NCBI GenBank assembly: GCA_024752435.1
Contig: CP103030.1
Coordinates: forward strand, 1,488,001 to 1,552,000
Origin: Allantophomopsis cytisporea
Lineage: Eukaryota; Ascomycota; Leotiomycetes; Phacidiales; Phacidiaceae
Length of the DNA: 64,000 bases
Reading direction: 5' to 3'
The position numbers were made by a program, and so were the translations under genes. Below the pieces are notes generated by a model. The model searched no databases. It was not told the origin of the DNA and saw nothing but the letters and a program-made list of their open reading frames with translations. Below, one piece after another: positions 1 through 11,149 of the stretch. Each line of letters starts with the position of its first letter. Within the stretch, counting starts at the first letter, position 1.

Positions 1-2295
1 GTAAGACCAACAATTTGGACATGTGGAGAACAAAAATATCTGCGACGCAATATCCGGAAAGCAAGGTTTCTTGTCCACAGCCGCCCCCGGAAGTGTGAAA
101 TACTATGATGTGCTGCTTCGTACTTGCCATATGTCAATATGTCAATATCCCAATTCTTGATAGCTCTGACCCAGGATTGAACAGCACGATTTACGTCCAC
201 CAATGTGATTATCGTAAGATTATACCATGCTATGAGAAAATCTAACGCGGTGCATCCCTCAAATTGTTTATCGTCCATACAGTTAGAAGAGGTCTGGAAG
301 AGATATTGTTTCGATAAAGGGAGTACGTCGTCGAGAATATGGCGTACAGACTCTTCAGTAAGTGAATCTCCCACAAGCGAAGCCAGTCCTAAGAGTTTTA
401 CAAAACCGAACCAAAGACTAGGTTCTCCACACTTGGCTATAATATCGGCTGGAGAAAGTAACCCAGGTGCGGCTTTGAGAATAAGGAGAGCGTTATGTAG
501 CAATTCAGAAGGAGAATGAGAGCCTCTACTCATTATGAGACGGGCATTGTTGACATACCATGCCAAGTTCTCGGGCACTTGCGACGATCGTCGGAATTCA
601 AGCCATCGCATGAATCCTTGAGTGGGCATACTGGCAAAGATATCAGGACAGCTAGCCGTTGGATCTCTCCACCTGTCCTCACTTTCAAGTATCAGATCGA
701 ATTCAGGCATCAGAAGCCTAAAGAACTTCTCTCGACTTTCCAGATTATACGTTTGTCATATGGTAGCATACACGAGGCTGATCAGTAAGTCATCAGGAGA
801 AAGGACATATTCATAACGATAGGAGCTTACCTTCTCTCTAAATTCTCATTGCCAATTTTGTAGCCGGAGTTAAAGAGTCAGCTCTTAATTCTATTGCTGC
901 ATACTTCACATATGTAAGCAAGATTCTCTACTGAATATCATTTCCTTCAAGTAACGTCTTCCGACTAACCCTTGCTAGAGGAAGGGGTGGAATAGGAGAA
1001 AATCCCAACTCACGTATGACAATGGTCGTCCAAATTCATCTAAGTCAAAGGGCGAGGCTTTTCGTTCATTAAAAAGTTTCGCAAGCAAGTCTACATTACC
1101 ATAAAGCACAGCCTCAAATACTGAGTCCCTTCTTTCACGGATATTATAGCTTCGAAGTACACGATCCCAGCCAGACCCGGCCTGTATTGTTCGGACCTCC
1201 CACACTCGACTTGACAGCCACCAAGGTAACCGTAGTCTAGCCCAGTACTTTTGGTTTCTCGATTCTTGGGAGCAGTTGCCAATAGAAAGCTCAGCTTCTC
1301 GAGCTTCGACTTCTTCTCGATAAGTCACGGAGCCTATGAAGTACTCCAACCATGATTTAGGTCTGCCCGGCGGGTCATAACTACTAAATCGTGTGGTGTT
1401 TTTTCTTGAGTGGCTGATAGGCAACAGAGAACTGTCCGTTGCGCCACGTGGGGAATCTTGCAAGACAGCCTTTTCGAGAGCACACAAGCGTTCTGACATA
1501 TTTTGTTGCATATTTTGTTGAGATTCATAGGTTCTTTGGCTAAGGAGGACGACCTGTTGATGCAGTTCGAATGAACTATTCTGACTGACTAGAATCTGCT
1601 CTTGAAGTTGATGCGATTTGTTATGGTGTTGAATTCCAGTCTCTTGTAATTGAAAAGACTTATGCTGAACTCGAAGTACTTCCTCCTGCTGAAGACCTGT
1701 AGCCTGTATGCGCCTGTTGACTTCTTGGACCGAGTCTTTTGTTTCTTTCTGGAGATCTAAGGTCTTCTCCTGGAGCTCGAAAGATTGCGCTGAAACTCGC
1801 TTGGATGCCGGTCAAGAGCTCTGTTCGAGTGTAAGTATTTCCTTGTTTCCGTCGTCATGTTTACGCTTACCGGCAATAAACATCGGTTGAAAGTTGCAGA
1901 CATGACTTTGCCCTTTCTAACTTTCCATTGAGTCTGGCGATATCATGCTCCTTCAAAATAGCCTTTATACCTCCCCGATACTTATCCTTCTTCAAGCCCG
2001 CCTCAATATCCTTCACTGCCAATTCCAGGGCATCAACGCCTTGCTGACACAAACTTATGCATTTCTTTACCGTGGTTCCAGGGACAGTAGGAAGCTCATC
2101 GCGTTCTACCTGGGTGCCGATTTCTGCAATGATCTTGTGAATGGTATCGATTTCCTCCAAGGATTCTCGACCATGCTCTGGTGCATGCTTAACGCTATCT
2201 AAGAAGTCTTTCAACTTCACTGAAATTGAGCCGATCTGGATGGCAAAGCCAGCAATGCCAACGACGCTTGCAGTGATACTCAACGGGTCCGCCAT
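1..2295 (-). CDS. Ankyrin-type signalling protein with fungal N-terminal domain (partial, runs off the window)
   Basis: The first exon (about 1867-2295) starts MADPLSITASVVGIAGFAIQ, the typical opening of the fungal N-terminal domain found on NACHT, ankyrin and STAND-like proteins. I chose the ATG at 2295 because the frame further upstream starts only with TTG. A Gln-rich coiled coil follows (about 1500-1790). Next comes a segment with ankyrin-like wording (RRDSVFEAVLYGNVDLLAKL, about 1080-1150). A long exon then stays open from about 760 to base 1, so the 3' end lies outside the window. The frame does not join cleanly between exon 1 and the coiled coil (about 1790-1870), nor near 860-900. 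Either I missed introns or the copy carries small frameshifts. No catalytic domain is visible. The family is usually linked to self/non-self recognition or signalling, but no specific role can be assigned here. Confidence 0.6.
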
Positions 2296-3370
2296 TGTGG
2301 AAAAACCAAAGCAGCTCAAGAAAATAGTTGATGAGAGTACAGCCTAGATATCAAAAATCGTATAAAGCAGCGTTTGAGACAGACATCTGATGGAGGATAG
2401 GAGAAGAAAATGGGGATGTAGTCCTTAACAGCACAGCCTTGTTCTCAATTCGGGCTCATCTTTGCCGACAACCTGGAGATGGCAGTGCATGTTGGGTGTC
2501 AAAGACCAATCCCTGAAGCTGAACAACGTTGAAAATCATTGGCTAAAGTCTATGCAGTCGCATGCCTTCTCAAACCTGTACAGCCTCTGATCAAGCAATT
2601 CGAATCATGAAGATTCTACGACATCTTGCATATTCACGAACTTAGTTGATGGCTAGATGTAAGCATCAACGGTGAATAGAATCACTCACCTCCCAAAAAG
2701 ATATCATAGTATACTTGAAAAACAGGTAATCAAGATAGTCTGCGACTTCATATCATGCTTTTGTGTTGTGATGAGCAAGAAACAGCCATTAAGATGGAGA
2801 AATAAAAGTAATACAAGGCTGACTTTGTAGGCGATGAGCAGTGTCAGCCTGCATCAGGGTAGCTGTACCAAGTATTCAGTGGAGATCATAGCCATCGACC
2901 TACAATGCTTCAACAAGATCTCGAAGTTCCTATAGTTGTGGAATAATGTTACCTATTGGTAAGAAGTAATATTTAAAGAGCCCCTTCACAGCAATTGTTG
3001 GCGCTTAATAATATAAATCGTTGTATGTATCACTCAGATTCAATCTCAAAAGTAGAGTAGAGTAGGAAGTATTCCATATTCTATGGTGTAAGTCTACATG
3101 CCACCATCTACACATCTCCCAACTCCACCGCCAACATCAACAACAACAACTATGGCACAAGCCATTCAAGCACAACCGCCAACTCCACTATGCACCATCC
3201 TAAAAACAATACTCCAGACAATGATTGCGCTTCAAATCATGCACCTATGCACCTATGCACCTCGCCTCGCCACGAACTGCCTCGCGCCTTGTCTTTCAAA
3301 CCAGACTCAACTTTTAGACGACATTCTACAAGCCCAGAATTCGTGTCGATAATCAGCTCCATGTCTACCC
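2296..3370. other. Intergenic, no supported gene
   Basis: This is the upstream region of the ankyrin-type gene on one side and the 3' flank of Itc1 on the other. The largest open frame, 3098-3352 (+), is low-complexity Pro/Thr/Gln sequence with a short 'cacctatg' repeat near 3240-3262. I see no conserved protein in it. Confidence 0.6.
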
Positions 3371-6300
3371 CTATCTAGCTCTCTTCCTGTCCTTCTTCCC
3401 CTTCCGGTTCCTCGGTTGCTCAGAATGCAAATGTCCCAAATCCTCCAACGCCATAGTATTATGCCAAGCAAGACACCTCCACCCACGAGTCTCGGCATGC
3501 TTACGCGTATTCATGCGCTTGCCTTCCTCCTTGGCAGTATCCAAATATTCCTTGCGCTTCTCCATATTCTCGACGATCTTATCACGGAAGGCTTGCAGTT
3601 CTTTCTTAAGCTTGAGCTCATTAGAGCCACGGGTATCGAGCCAGTCAATGAGACCGTCAACTTCAGCGGGGTTATCGAAGTAACCCCATTGATGTGCGTT
3701 GAAAACAGATGTTGAACCTTCTTCGAGAGCCTTGCGCTCGGGCACCGTCATGTTGAACTTCTCTTTGTATTCTTCCTGCCATTCAGTCTTCATGTCGATG
3801 TAGCCCTCCCGTTCCATATCATCTGGTCCCTGTACCCACAAACATCCGTTGGCGTAATCGGCCTCGGCCGTCGAGGAATTAGGGAGACCACCATATGGCA
3901 TACCGTTCCGCTCAAACCAATAGTATCTGTTCCAGAAACGGTCCTTGCCAAGACAGCGAGTACGAGGGCAATCAGCTTCGCGGAGGTCATTATCCAGTAC
4001 AGCAATTTCCTCTTCGCATTGCTTAATAAAGTCCTGCTTCTTATCGATCTCTTTGAGCAACTTGGTGAACTGTTTCGACTGCTTTGGCAACTTCGCAGCT
4101 GCTTCGGCCTTCCTTCTCTCTTCAAGCTCGAGCTCACGCTTGCGTTGACGCTCAACGGCTCTGTCATTGCCACGGCGAAGGGAGCGACCCTTATGAGTCT
4201 CATCATCAGTATCCATGACTTCGTCCTCGACTTCCTCGGTTTCCTCCCCATTAGGTTTGTCATCACTATTGACCTTGAGCTTGCTCAAATCTGGTTCAGG
4301 GGATGGGATAGTGTTCGCAGGTAACAGAATCTTACGTTCCTCGTTCAAAGCGCGAAGTTCCTCAAGACTGATTCTGTTAGTATATAGTCGAAAATATTGG
4401 AAGGAGTTACTTACGCAATCTTGCGGTCTCGCTGGTACTGGATCTTTTCTTTACGGAACGTCGTCATCTGCTCACTGCACTCTTCCATGTATCCACGAAT
4501 TGCCTTGGTCTGGGCAGTAAGCATGCACACGATCTGCAATGCCCGGATACGAAGGTTGATATCCAAACTGGCGTATCGAATTCTTGCAGTCTCCTGAGTA
4601 GGCTCCATATCCACTGGAGCGAGTTCTTGCAGCAACTCCTCACAAGGCTTTTCATGACGAGGACTTTTCGAAAGCTGGTGTAACAATCCGACCATGATAA
4701 TTTGCCATCCTCCATCTCTAAAGTCACGTTTTCGAAGGCGATCGATCCAGTCTTCACCATCAGCCTGCATCTCGGCAGCTCGATGTAACAATTTTGGTTC
4801 TTCAGGTTCAGGAGTTGGTGCTTTCTTCAACTCTGCGGCTTCACTTTTTGCAAGGCTACTTCGAGTAGTGCGCCCCTTCGGCTTCGGTTCCGGTTCCGGG
4901 GTAGGAGTAGGAACTGCGCTGGCCTCTTCCTCCTCCTCCTCGTCTTCGCTTTCTTCATCCAGCTCGGGTAGTTGAATCTGAACTTTTCCATCGTCGTTTT
5001 CGTGGTTGACAAGAAGCTTGAGGGTAGCGCAGTGAACTTCAACGAACAATTCACAATCCGTGTCCTCCGAAGTAAATTGCATTGCCTCAACGAAGTCGTC
5101 AAAGGTGAAAGAATCGAGCTTGAAAATTTCGCAATAGACATTTAAAGTATCCCAAGTTTCCAACAAAGGACCGATCGACTCCATAAGAATTCCGTTGCCA
5201 GCTGCATTATGGTCCTTTACTTCAACAGGAGTATCTTGGGAGAAATACTTGAGAAGCGGGCGAGGCTTCGCTTCATGAATGGGAGCAACAAATAGATCCT
5301 CAATTGGATATTTGATAGGCGGAGGAAGAGGCGGTGGCGCTGGCATTGCCATAGGGGGTGGTTGATGTGGCATCTGTGATGTATGAAAGGTTGTGTAATA
5401 TTGTCCGTTATTTTGACCAGGAATAAAATTGTTGTTGATAAACTGATTTGGGTGTATATTCGGTGGAAAATGGAAATTTGGCGCGTTTGGATCCCCAACT
5501 GTTGGATTTAAGAACATTGGTTGCTTTGTCTTGGGTGGTTGCGATTGTGCCTGCTTACTCTTATGACTCTTTGGTGCGGGCTTAAGCTCTGGAAGCTTGG
5601 CCTGTCCATTACCTGGGAAGCTGCCCATCATGCCATCGTAATCCGGAGCGTGCTTCTTCTGCGCTTGATTTTGTTTGCGTTCTAAGACCTTGTTCTCCAA
5701 ACGAAGATGAGGCGGTACGCGCGTATCGATGTGGTACAAGTTTGCTACATCATGCTTCACAAGCCATGGTGCGCCAGTCCAAGCATCTCGAGTGACAGTC
5801 TTCTTGATAAATGATCGTAGAACCTGTTTCGTGAAGATCTTGCGATCCCGATAGATGTGTGCATCGTCCACGACCGCCTCCTCCGTCGGTCGATTGTCGA
5901 GACTGACAAAATATCGCGAGAATGGCGGACTGAGTGAACCATCTGGAAGAATTTTGCTACCAAATCGTGTTTTGTCCCTTACAATACCGGTGAGTTTTTC
6001 CCCAGTAACCACATGTACTGTAACAGCTTCGCCAGGGTAGTAATCGCCGCGAAATTCGTCAAAAATCAGGTCGACAAGGTTATCGATTCGCGAGATTGTT
6101 TGAAATTGTACTCTTCGTAAGATAGGACCCTTCAGAGCCTCTGGGAAAGCTTGCTCGACTTCCTTCGCGCCAGCAGTCTACCAATCATTAGTTGCGCCCT
6201 GCGTCACTGCCTTCAACGCATCATACCTCGCTCTTTAGTGCTTCAAAAAAATCAAGACCCGAGTGTCCGGTGATCTGGCAGATAAATCGGCGCTGAAATA

Positions 6301-6650
6301 TGTTAGTAGGGTTCCGAATCCATATCCCGCCAAGCGCTGCTTACTTGTTGATAAAATTCAAGACTATCACGGAGAAATTAGTAGCTGCCCAACTTCACTT
6401 CGCGATGGACCACCATACCGTTCTAAATATGCTTCATATCTGTCGAATATCTCCCCTGTCTGCTCTATCTCCCATACCTGCAATATGCATCAGAAAATGT
6501 AAAACGTAATCGGAGATTATAGCGGAATTTACTTCGGTCTCATCGTCTTCGATGATTGGAGCAGTTGTATATTGAACTGGTTTCCGCTTGAAGAGAACCT
6601 AAGAAGTATTAGGAGAATTCATGAGAGATAGATTTGGCATTGCACACCAT
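3371..6650 (-). CDS. ITC1: ISWI chromatin-remodelling complex subunit, Itc1/ACF1-like (WAC, DDT, WHIM)
   Basis: This encodes the large non-catalytic partner of the ISWI ATPase, acting in the nucleus in nucleosome sliding and spacing. The hand-spliced exons are 6650-6648, 6598-6533, 6477-6419, 6363-6345, 6292-6227, 6177-4415 and 4373-3371, giving 992 aa in one continuous frame. The N-terminus MVLFKRKPVQ and the block FICQITGHSGLDFFEALKSE are the WAC DNA-binding domain. A DDT domain lies around ILMESIGPLLETWDTLNVY. The C-terminal motif CLGKDRFWNRYYWFE is the WHIM2/WSD signature. A Pro-rich, disordered linker and an acidic stretch (Asp/Glu run near 4920-4970) separate these. The first coding exon is only the ATG, and exon 4 is a 19-nt micro-exon; both keep the conserved frame. 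The gene is alone on its strand, with 2.4 kb free upstream. Confidence 0.93.
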
Positions 6651-9075
6651 TGTGAACTCAGCAGGCAATCACCGTGGTAGCCAGACCAAAGGGCTTTTCG
6701 AGGTGGAGTTGCTGGGAGTGAATATTAGTCTCTGATATCTTCGCGAGAATAAGCAAGACAGCTAAGAAACGCCCATCATGCGCCTTTGGGATTCCCGAGC
6801 AATTTGAGACCTTTCCGGCAGATGTATGTGGTTGTTTGGTGGCCGAGTGAAATTTGTATTGCCATGACGCAGGTGTACCGGGATGATCAACCCTGTGAGA
6901 AACTTACCGTGAGGCTCACGACGCGTCTTTATGCTTCGCGGACGTGTCAGAGTGACTGCATGAATAGAATGATGAGGTGATGATGATTGTGGATGATGGT
7001 GAGGTCGAATATGATGCTGTTGTGGAGGAGTGGAAGAGAGGAGAAAGAAGCGCGCGACGGGTTGAAGGTTGCGACGGGGAAGAAGAAGGATTGGAGTGGG
7101 TGGAGTGGTGGGAGAGGTGGAGTGGGAGGTTAAGGTGGTAGCGGCAGAGATGGAAAGAGGCAGAGAGCTGCACACTTTCACTCACCTCACTCACCTCACT
7201 CACCTCAACTCAACTCTTTTCTGACATCGATTGGTATATCCGCGGGAATATATAATTGATGCTTGCGAGCAGCCGATACCATAAAGGACATGGGTGAAGA
7301 AATATATGAAGATATATGCAAGCGAGCGACGACCGTCGTCATCTCTAATAATTTCCTCCTCTTTGGTTGTTTCTATATAAATTTATTGATGTTGATTCTC
7401 CCAGATGCTTCTTTTGCTCTCACTCTCTCTGGTCCGTACCCCCCCTCCCTCCCTCCAGTCCGGCGGTAGTCGGAGGTCGATGCTACTCTACCTTAACCTT
7501 GCCTCGCCTTACCTTACGTGACTGACAGACACTCTACCGGTGTAAGGCCTTCTTCGTCCGTTTAGCTCCAATCGAATCGGCCTCGCCTAAACAACCCTAC
7601 CACCGCCCCCTCCCAAAACTCCCCCATCAACACCTACCACGTCTTTCAAACTCTCTCAATGCCATACTTGTTTGTACTCGTTGTAGAGCCATGACATCAA
7701 GCAACAAGGCAAGTACACCAACATGTATCTTTGCTCGATCCTCCATCCGACAGTCTTGAATATAGTAGCTGTGGGGTGGAGGGGAAGTGAAGGAGGGTGC
7801 AGAGGAGCACTTTCACCTCGATTTTGATGCTTGGAGATGGCATATACCATGTGTCGCAAAGGGGTCATACCGTGCGTTTCCTTATGGATGATGAGGTCAG
7901 GAGTCTCGAACTGACAGTTGAGGCGGGGTTCGAGACGTGTTGTCGGTGTAAGGAGGGGAGGATATCAAAGAGACAGAGTCGTGGGAGTCCATGCATACAA
8001 GCACCTCGATTTCAAGGGGCTATAAATAGCCCATGATGTATCGATTATTGCGTTTTCTTTTTAACATACGTATCTTAGTTTTATGATCTATATGGTAAGC
8101 TCTGGACCAAGGCATATTCTGTATAGACTTTGTCGTGTGTTGGCTGGTTTTTCTGCTCCCTGCTTGTTGCTGGGGGATTTTGTCGCGACGATCATTGTCA
8201 AGTCTCGTTTCCTTCGGCGCGGCTTCGATGTTCTATGGGACTTCCCTGACCGCAGAACGCTTTTTCCGAGCTGCAAGCTGTTGGAACGGGACGACTAGAC
8301 CAGATGGAGCTTAGTTTGAGCAAGCGAACCACGTGAAGTTCAACCTCAGTCCCTCATCAGAATCCTGACAAGTCCCAGAGATGATTTGCTCCGCGTACAA
8401 ATTAATTGATAGACTTGCCATTTTGTTCATTTGTTATGGTTGAAAATTGCCATGGATATATGTTGTATCAGTCCAGAGATGAAATTACACGAAATAAGCG
8501 TTGTTGTGGAGAGTCATTGTCTTTCACATCAGCTTTCCTCACTCTCCGAAATGTCGGCAATCCTCCTCCTACTCACGGAAACGAGGCGGATCGTCGGCCA
8601 GGGCTGTGATGACAACACGCGTGTGTTGTACGCGACGAACAACAAACGGCATAACGGTGAGGATAAATAGCACCCGCCCACAACCACAACCATTGCTGCT
8701 GTTCTCTGAGCTTATGCACATCTCCTTCCCTTGTCTTGACATGGACATATCATGCCTGTACGGACAGAAGTAGATATTGATCTGTCTTGGCATGGATTTT
8801 TGAGCTAGTTACCTATCTCTTCATTCTCACTCTCACTCTGCTATCGTCATAGCCCCTCTCACCAGAATATCGATACGATGTCCGGGATACGTCCCTAAGT
8901 ATAAACTCAACTGTAGGAAGATCCCGTGATATAATTTGTCGGCGAAAGTGCACGTTTGTTGCTTATATGGATATAGATATGGATATGGATATGATACACA
9001 TCAGATATCAGTTCCTTTGCAAAGCGTCTCGGCGTTCAGTATAGATCAAAAACAATGCATTCTATCTAGGGTATA
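6651..9075. other. Intergenic: Itc1 promoter and ALG8 3' flank
   Basis: No conserved coding frame is visible in these 2.4 kb. The part next to Itc1 (about 6950-7220) is purine-rich on the + strand and ends in CTCACCTCA repeats (7178-7207), probably 5' leader. A C-rich tract lies at 7436-7462. Open frames such as 7797-8036 (+) and 6916-7203 (-) are low-complexity or short and look accidental. Confidence 0.6.
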
Positions 9076-10677
9076 TTACTCCGTAAAATAAACCACCAAG
9101 AATCCAACCCAGCTTCCCACAACCCCAAGGGCCGCATAGGAGCTCGTGAACATGAGCGGTAAGAACTCATATTTCTTTCCGAAGAAAACTTCATGCGCCA
9201 GACTGCAATACGCAATGAGTGGAACGGCAACCGCGATATACAACAAGCTGAATCTGTCCAGCAGGAAGATACGAGGCCTGTTGCTGGCGGGTGCGAGAAC
9301 GTCAAAGACCATGATGAAAGTCATAAGCCAAAAAATGGTGTATACGGTCTTGATAGGGAACTCGGCGGCAGTAAAAAGGAGGGGGAACAGAGAAACATGG
9401 CCAGCTACTGCGAGAGGACGGAATGCACCTAAGTAGCGTCGATCCTTGAGAGCCAGCAGAGAAAAGGGGATAATGATCAGGAGGATTGCTTTCTCATGAA
9501 CATGCCAGCCGAAGAGGAACGAGGCATAGCCACAGAGCGTTACGGCTCCTACAAAGACCTCCCAGGTTGGATTGAAGAAAAGTTTGACAAGTGGAATGAT
9601 TTGGAAGGTCAGGGTGAGAATGAACGTCGTCCTTGCTGTGATTTCTGGCAAGACTGCGAATGAGGTATCGCCAACTAATCCGCGAGTGACGCTATTGATG
9701 GCGTCTTTGTTGACAACAAGACCGAGTCGTGGAGCGACTGCTATTTATTAACATAAAAACTTCCAAGGTGATACGAACTACTTACCATATATCAATAAAC
9801 GGTCAGTAAAGGAGTACATAGCCCATATATTCGGCGCCCAATAAGCGTGACAGAGTCCTCTTGAAAATGGGAACAGTCTGCTCAACAGCTGAGGAATCTG
9901 TTCCCAATAAACAAATGGTCCAAATGCAGCTCCAAAAACCACGGCCAATCCGGTTCCCAGCTTGAAAATATTTGCCCATCGTAATTGAAAGATGGACTTC
10001 GAGCCGAGGCAGTATGCACGGAGGAGAAAGACGAAATATGCTGGTGCAAGGTAAAGATAGATATGCTTGAAGCAGAGGAGTGTCGCAAAAAGTAGGCCGC
10101 TCAGAAGCATCGTCGAGCGCTTCCTGGCGAGGACGAGAGACAAGATAAGGATGCCATAAAGGAAACCATTGTATTGGAAGTGGATATGATCGATTATCAA
10201 GAGACCAGGAGAGAGAAGGACGGAGAGAGCAGCTGCGTGTGCGGGTCGTTTATCGGCGAGAGGAGTAGTTTTCACAAACCTGACATTTGTCAATATAATA
10301 TCTTCAAGAGATCAATTGAAACCTTACAGATGAAGAGCATAAACCAACACCAGTTCTGTCACGATAACTGTACACCTTTGGAACCAAACCGTTTGCCAAC
10401 TCTCATAACCCAAATTAAACACCTTGACCATCTCCGGGTCCACGACCCTCGCAAACTGACTCAGAAACCATTCGAAATATGCGAAGAAAGGTGGATAATC
10501 GAGCGTCCATTCCGAAGTCTTCTCAAAATACCATTCTTGAACCGGGAGGCTGTTGGTAATGGCAAGCCAGTTGCGATGGACTTCAAAATCGGTGGATTTA
10601 TAAGCGGGAAAAAGCAGAACCTTGAATGCCGTGGCAACAACAGCACATTGTGTTATCGAAGGGTAAAACTCAGCCAT
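9076..10677 (-). CDS. ALG8: Dol-P-Glc:Glc1Man9GlcNAc2-PP-Dol alpha-1,3-glucosyltransferase
   Basis: This ER membrane enzyme adds the second glucose to the lipid-linked oligosaccharide used for N-glycosylation, taking glucose from dolichyl-phosphate glucose. The exons are 10677-10328, 10279-9786 and 9740-9076, giving 502 aa with about a dozen hydrophobic segments, close to the usual length of the family. Diagnostic motifs are STDFEVHRNWLAIT near the N-terminus, WTLDYPPFFAYFEW, and DHIHFQYNGFLYGIL. The phenylalanine-rich YPPFFAYFEW and the QYNG wording favour ALG8 over ALG6. I chose ATG 10677 (MAEFYPS) because the frame upstream has no ATG before a stop. It is divergent from the lectin gene, another secretory-pathway protein, with under 500 bp between their start codons. 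Confidence 0.93.
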
Positions 10678-10918
10678 TACAAAGACATCCCTCAATTGCG
10701 AAGTTGTGGAGGTATTCGAAATAGTTGTTCAATCGAGGAGCTCCCGCCGCGACACGGAAGTTCACTAACTCCGACATTTTGGCATTTGGCGCAAATTGGG
10801 GTCTGGAGCTTGGAGCTCGGCTGTGGAGACTGAGGCACCAAGCTCAAGACGTCAATGTTGCATTGCGGCAAGCTGTCCGTTGCAGGGGGGTCAACTACTC
10901 GAGCATCAAATATACGAT

Positions 10919-11113
10919 ATGGACGCCGCTTTCGTACCCAGCGAAATAGCAGTGCGACACGTAGTCTCTCACAAATTCACCGTCGAGCTCGGTCCTTCAA
11001 TCCTCAATCTCGGAAAGGCTATCCGCAATACAATCGTTGCCGTTGTGCTCATCAAGTGCTCTTTCGATCTCGTACAAAGTGTCCTCAACCGCCGTGGTAG
11101 TAAGCCCAATTGA
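10919..11113 (+). CDS. Short ORF, 64 aa, just upstream of the lectin gene
   Basis: It starts with ATG at 10919 (MDAAFVPSEIAVRHVV) and ends with TGA at 11111-11113. The middle is weakly amphipathic to hydrophobic (IRNTIVAVVLIKCSFDLV), as in a small membrane protein. It lies between the divergent ALG8 and lectin start codons, ends 36 nt before the lectin ATG, and is in the same frame as it. I do not recognise the protein. It could be a genuine small protein, an upstream ORF that dampens lectin translation, or a chance frame. The length, the ATG start and the smooth composition make it worth listing, but nothing proves translation. Confidence 0.35.
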   Translation: MDAAFVPSEIAVRHVVSHKFTVELGPSILNLGKAIRNTIVAVVLIKCSFDLVQSVLNRRGSKPN

Positions 11114-11149
11114 TTTGCAGCAAGGAAATCGCGACGACTTGAAATCACG

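Noticed and set aside
6762..7203. Ser/Pro/His-rich minus-strand frames upstream of Itc1
   Set aside because: Low-complexity translations of the purine/pyrimidine-biased leader; overlapping frames, no conserved motif.
7916..7945. tRNA-like B-box (ggttcgag)
   Set aside because: No matching A-box, acceptor stem or T-arm pairing nearby.
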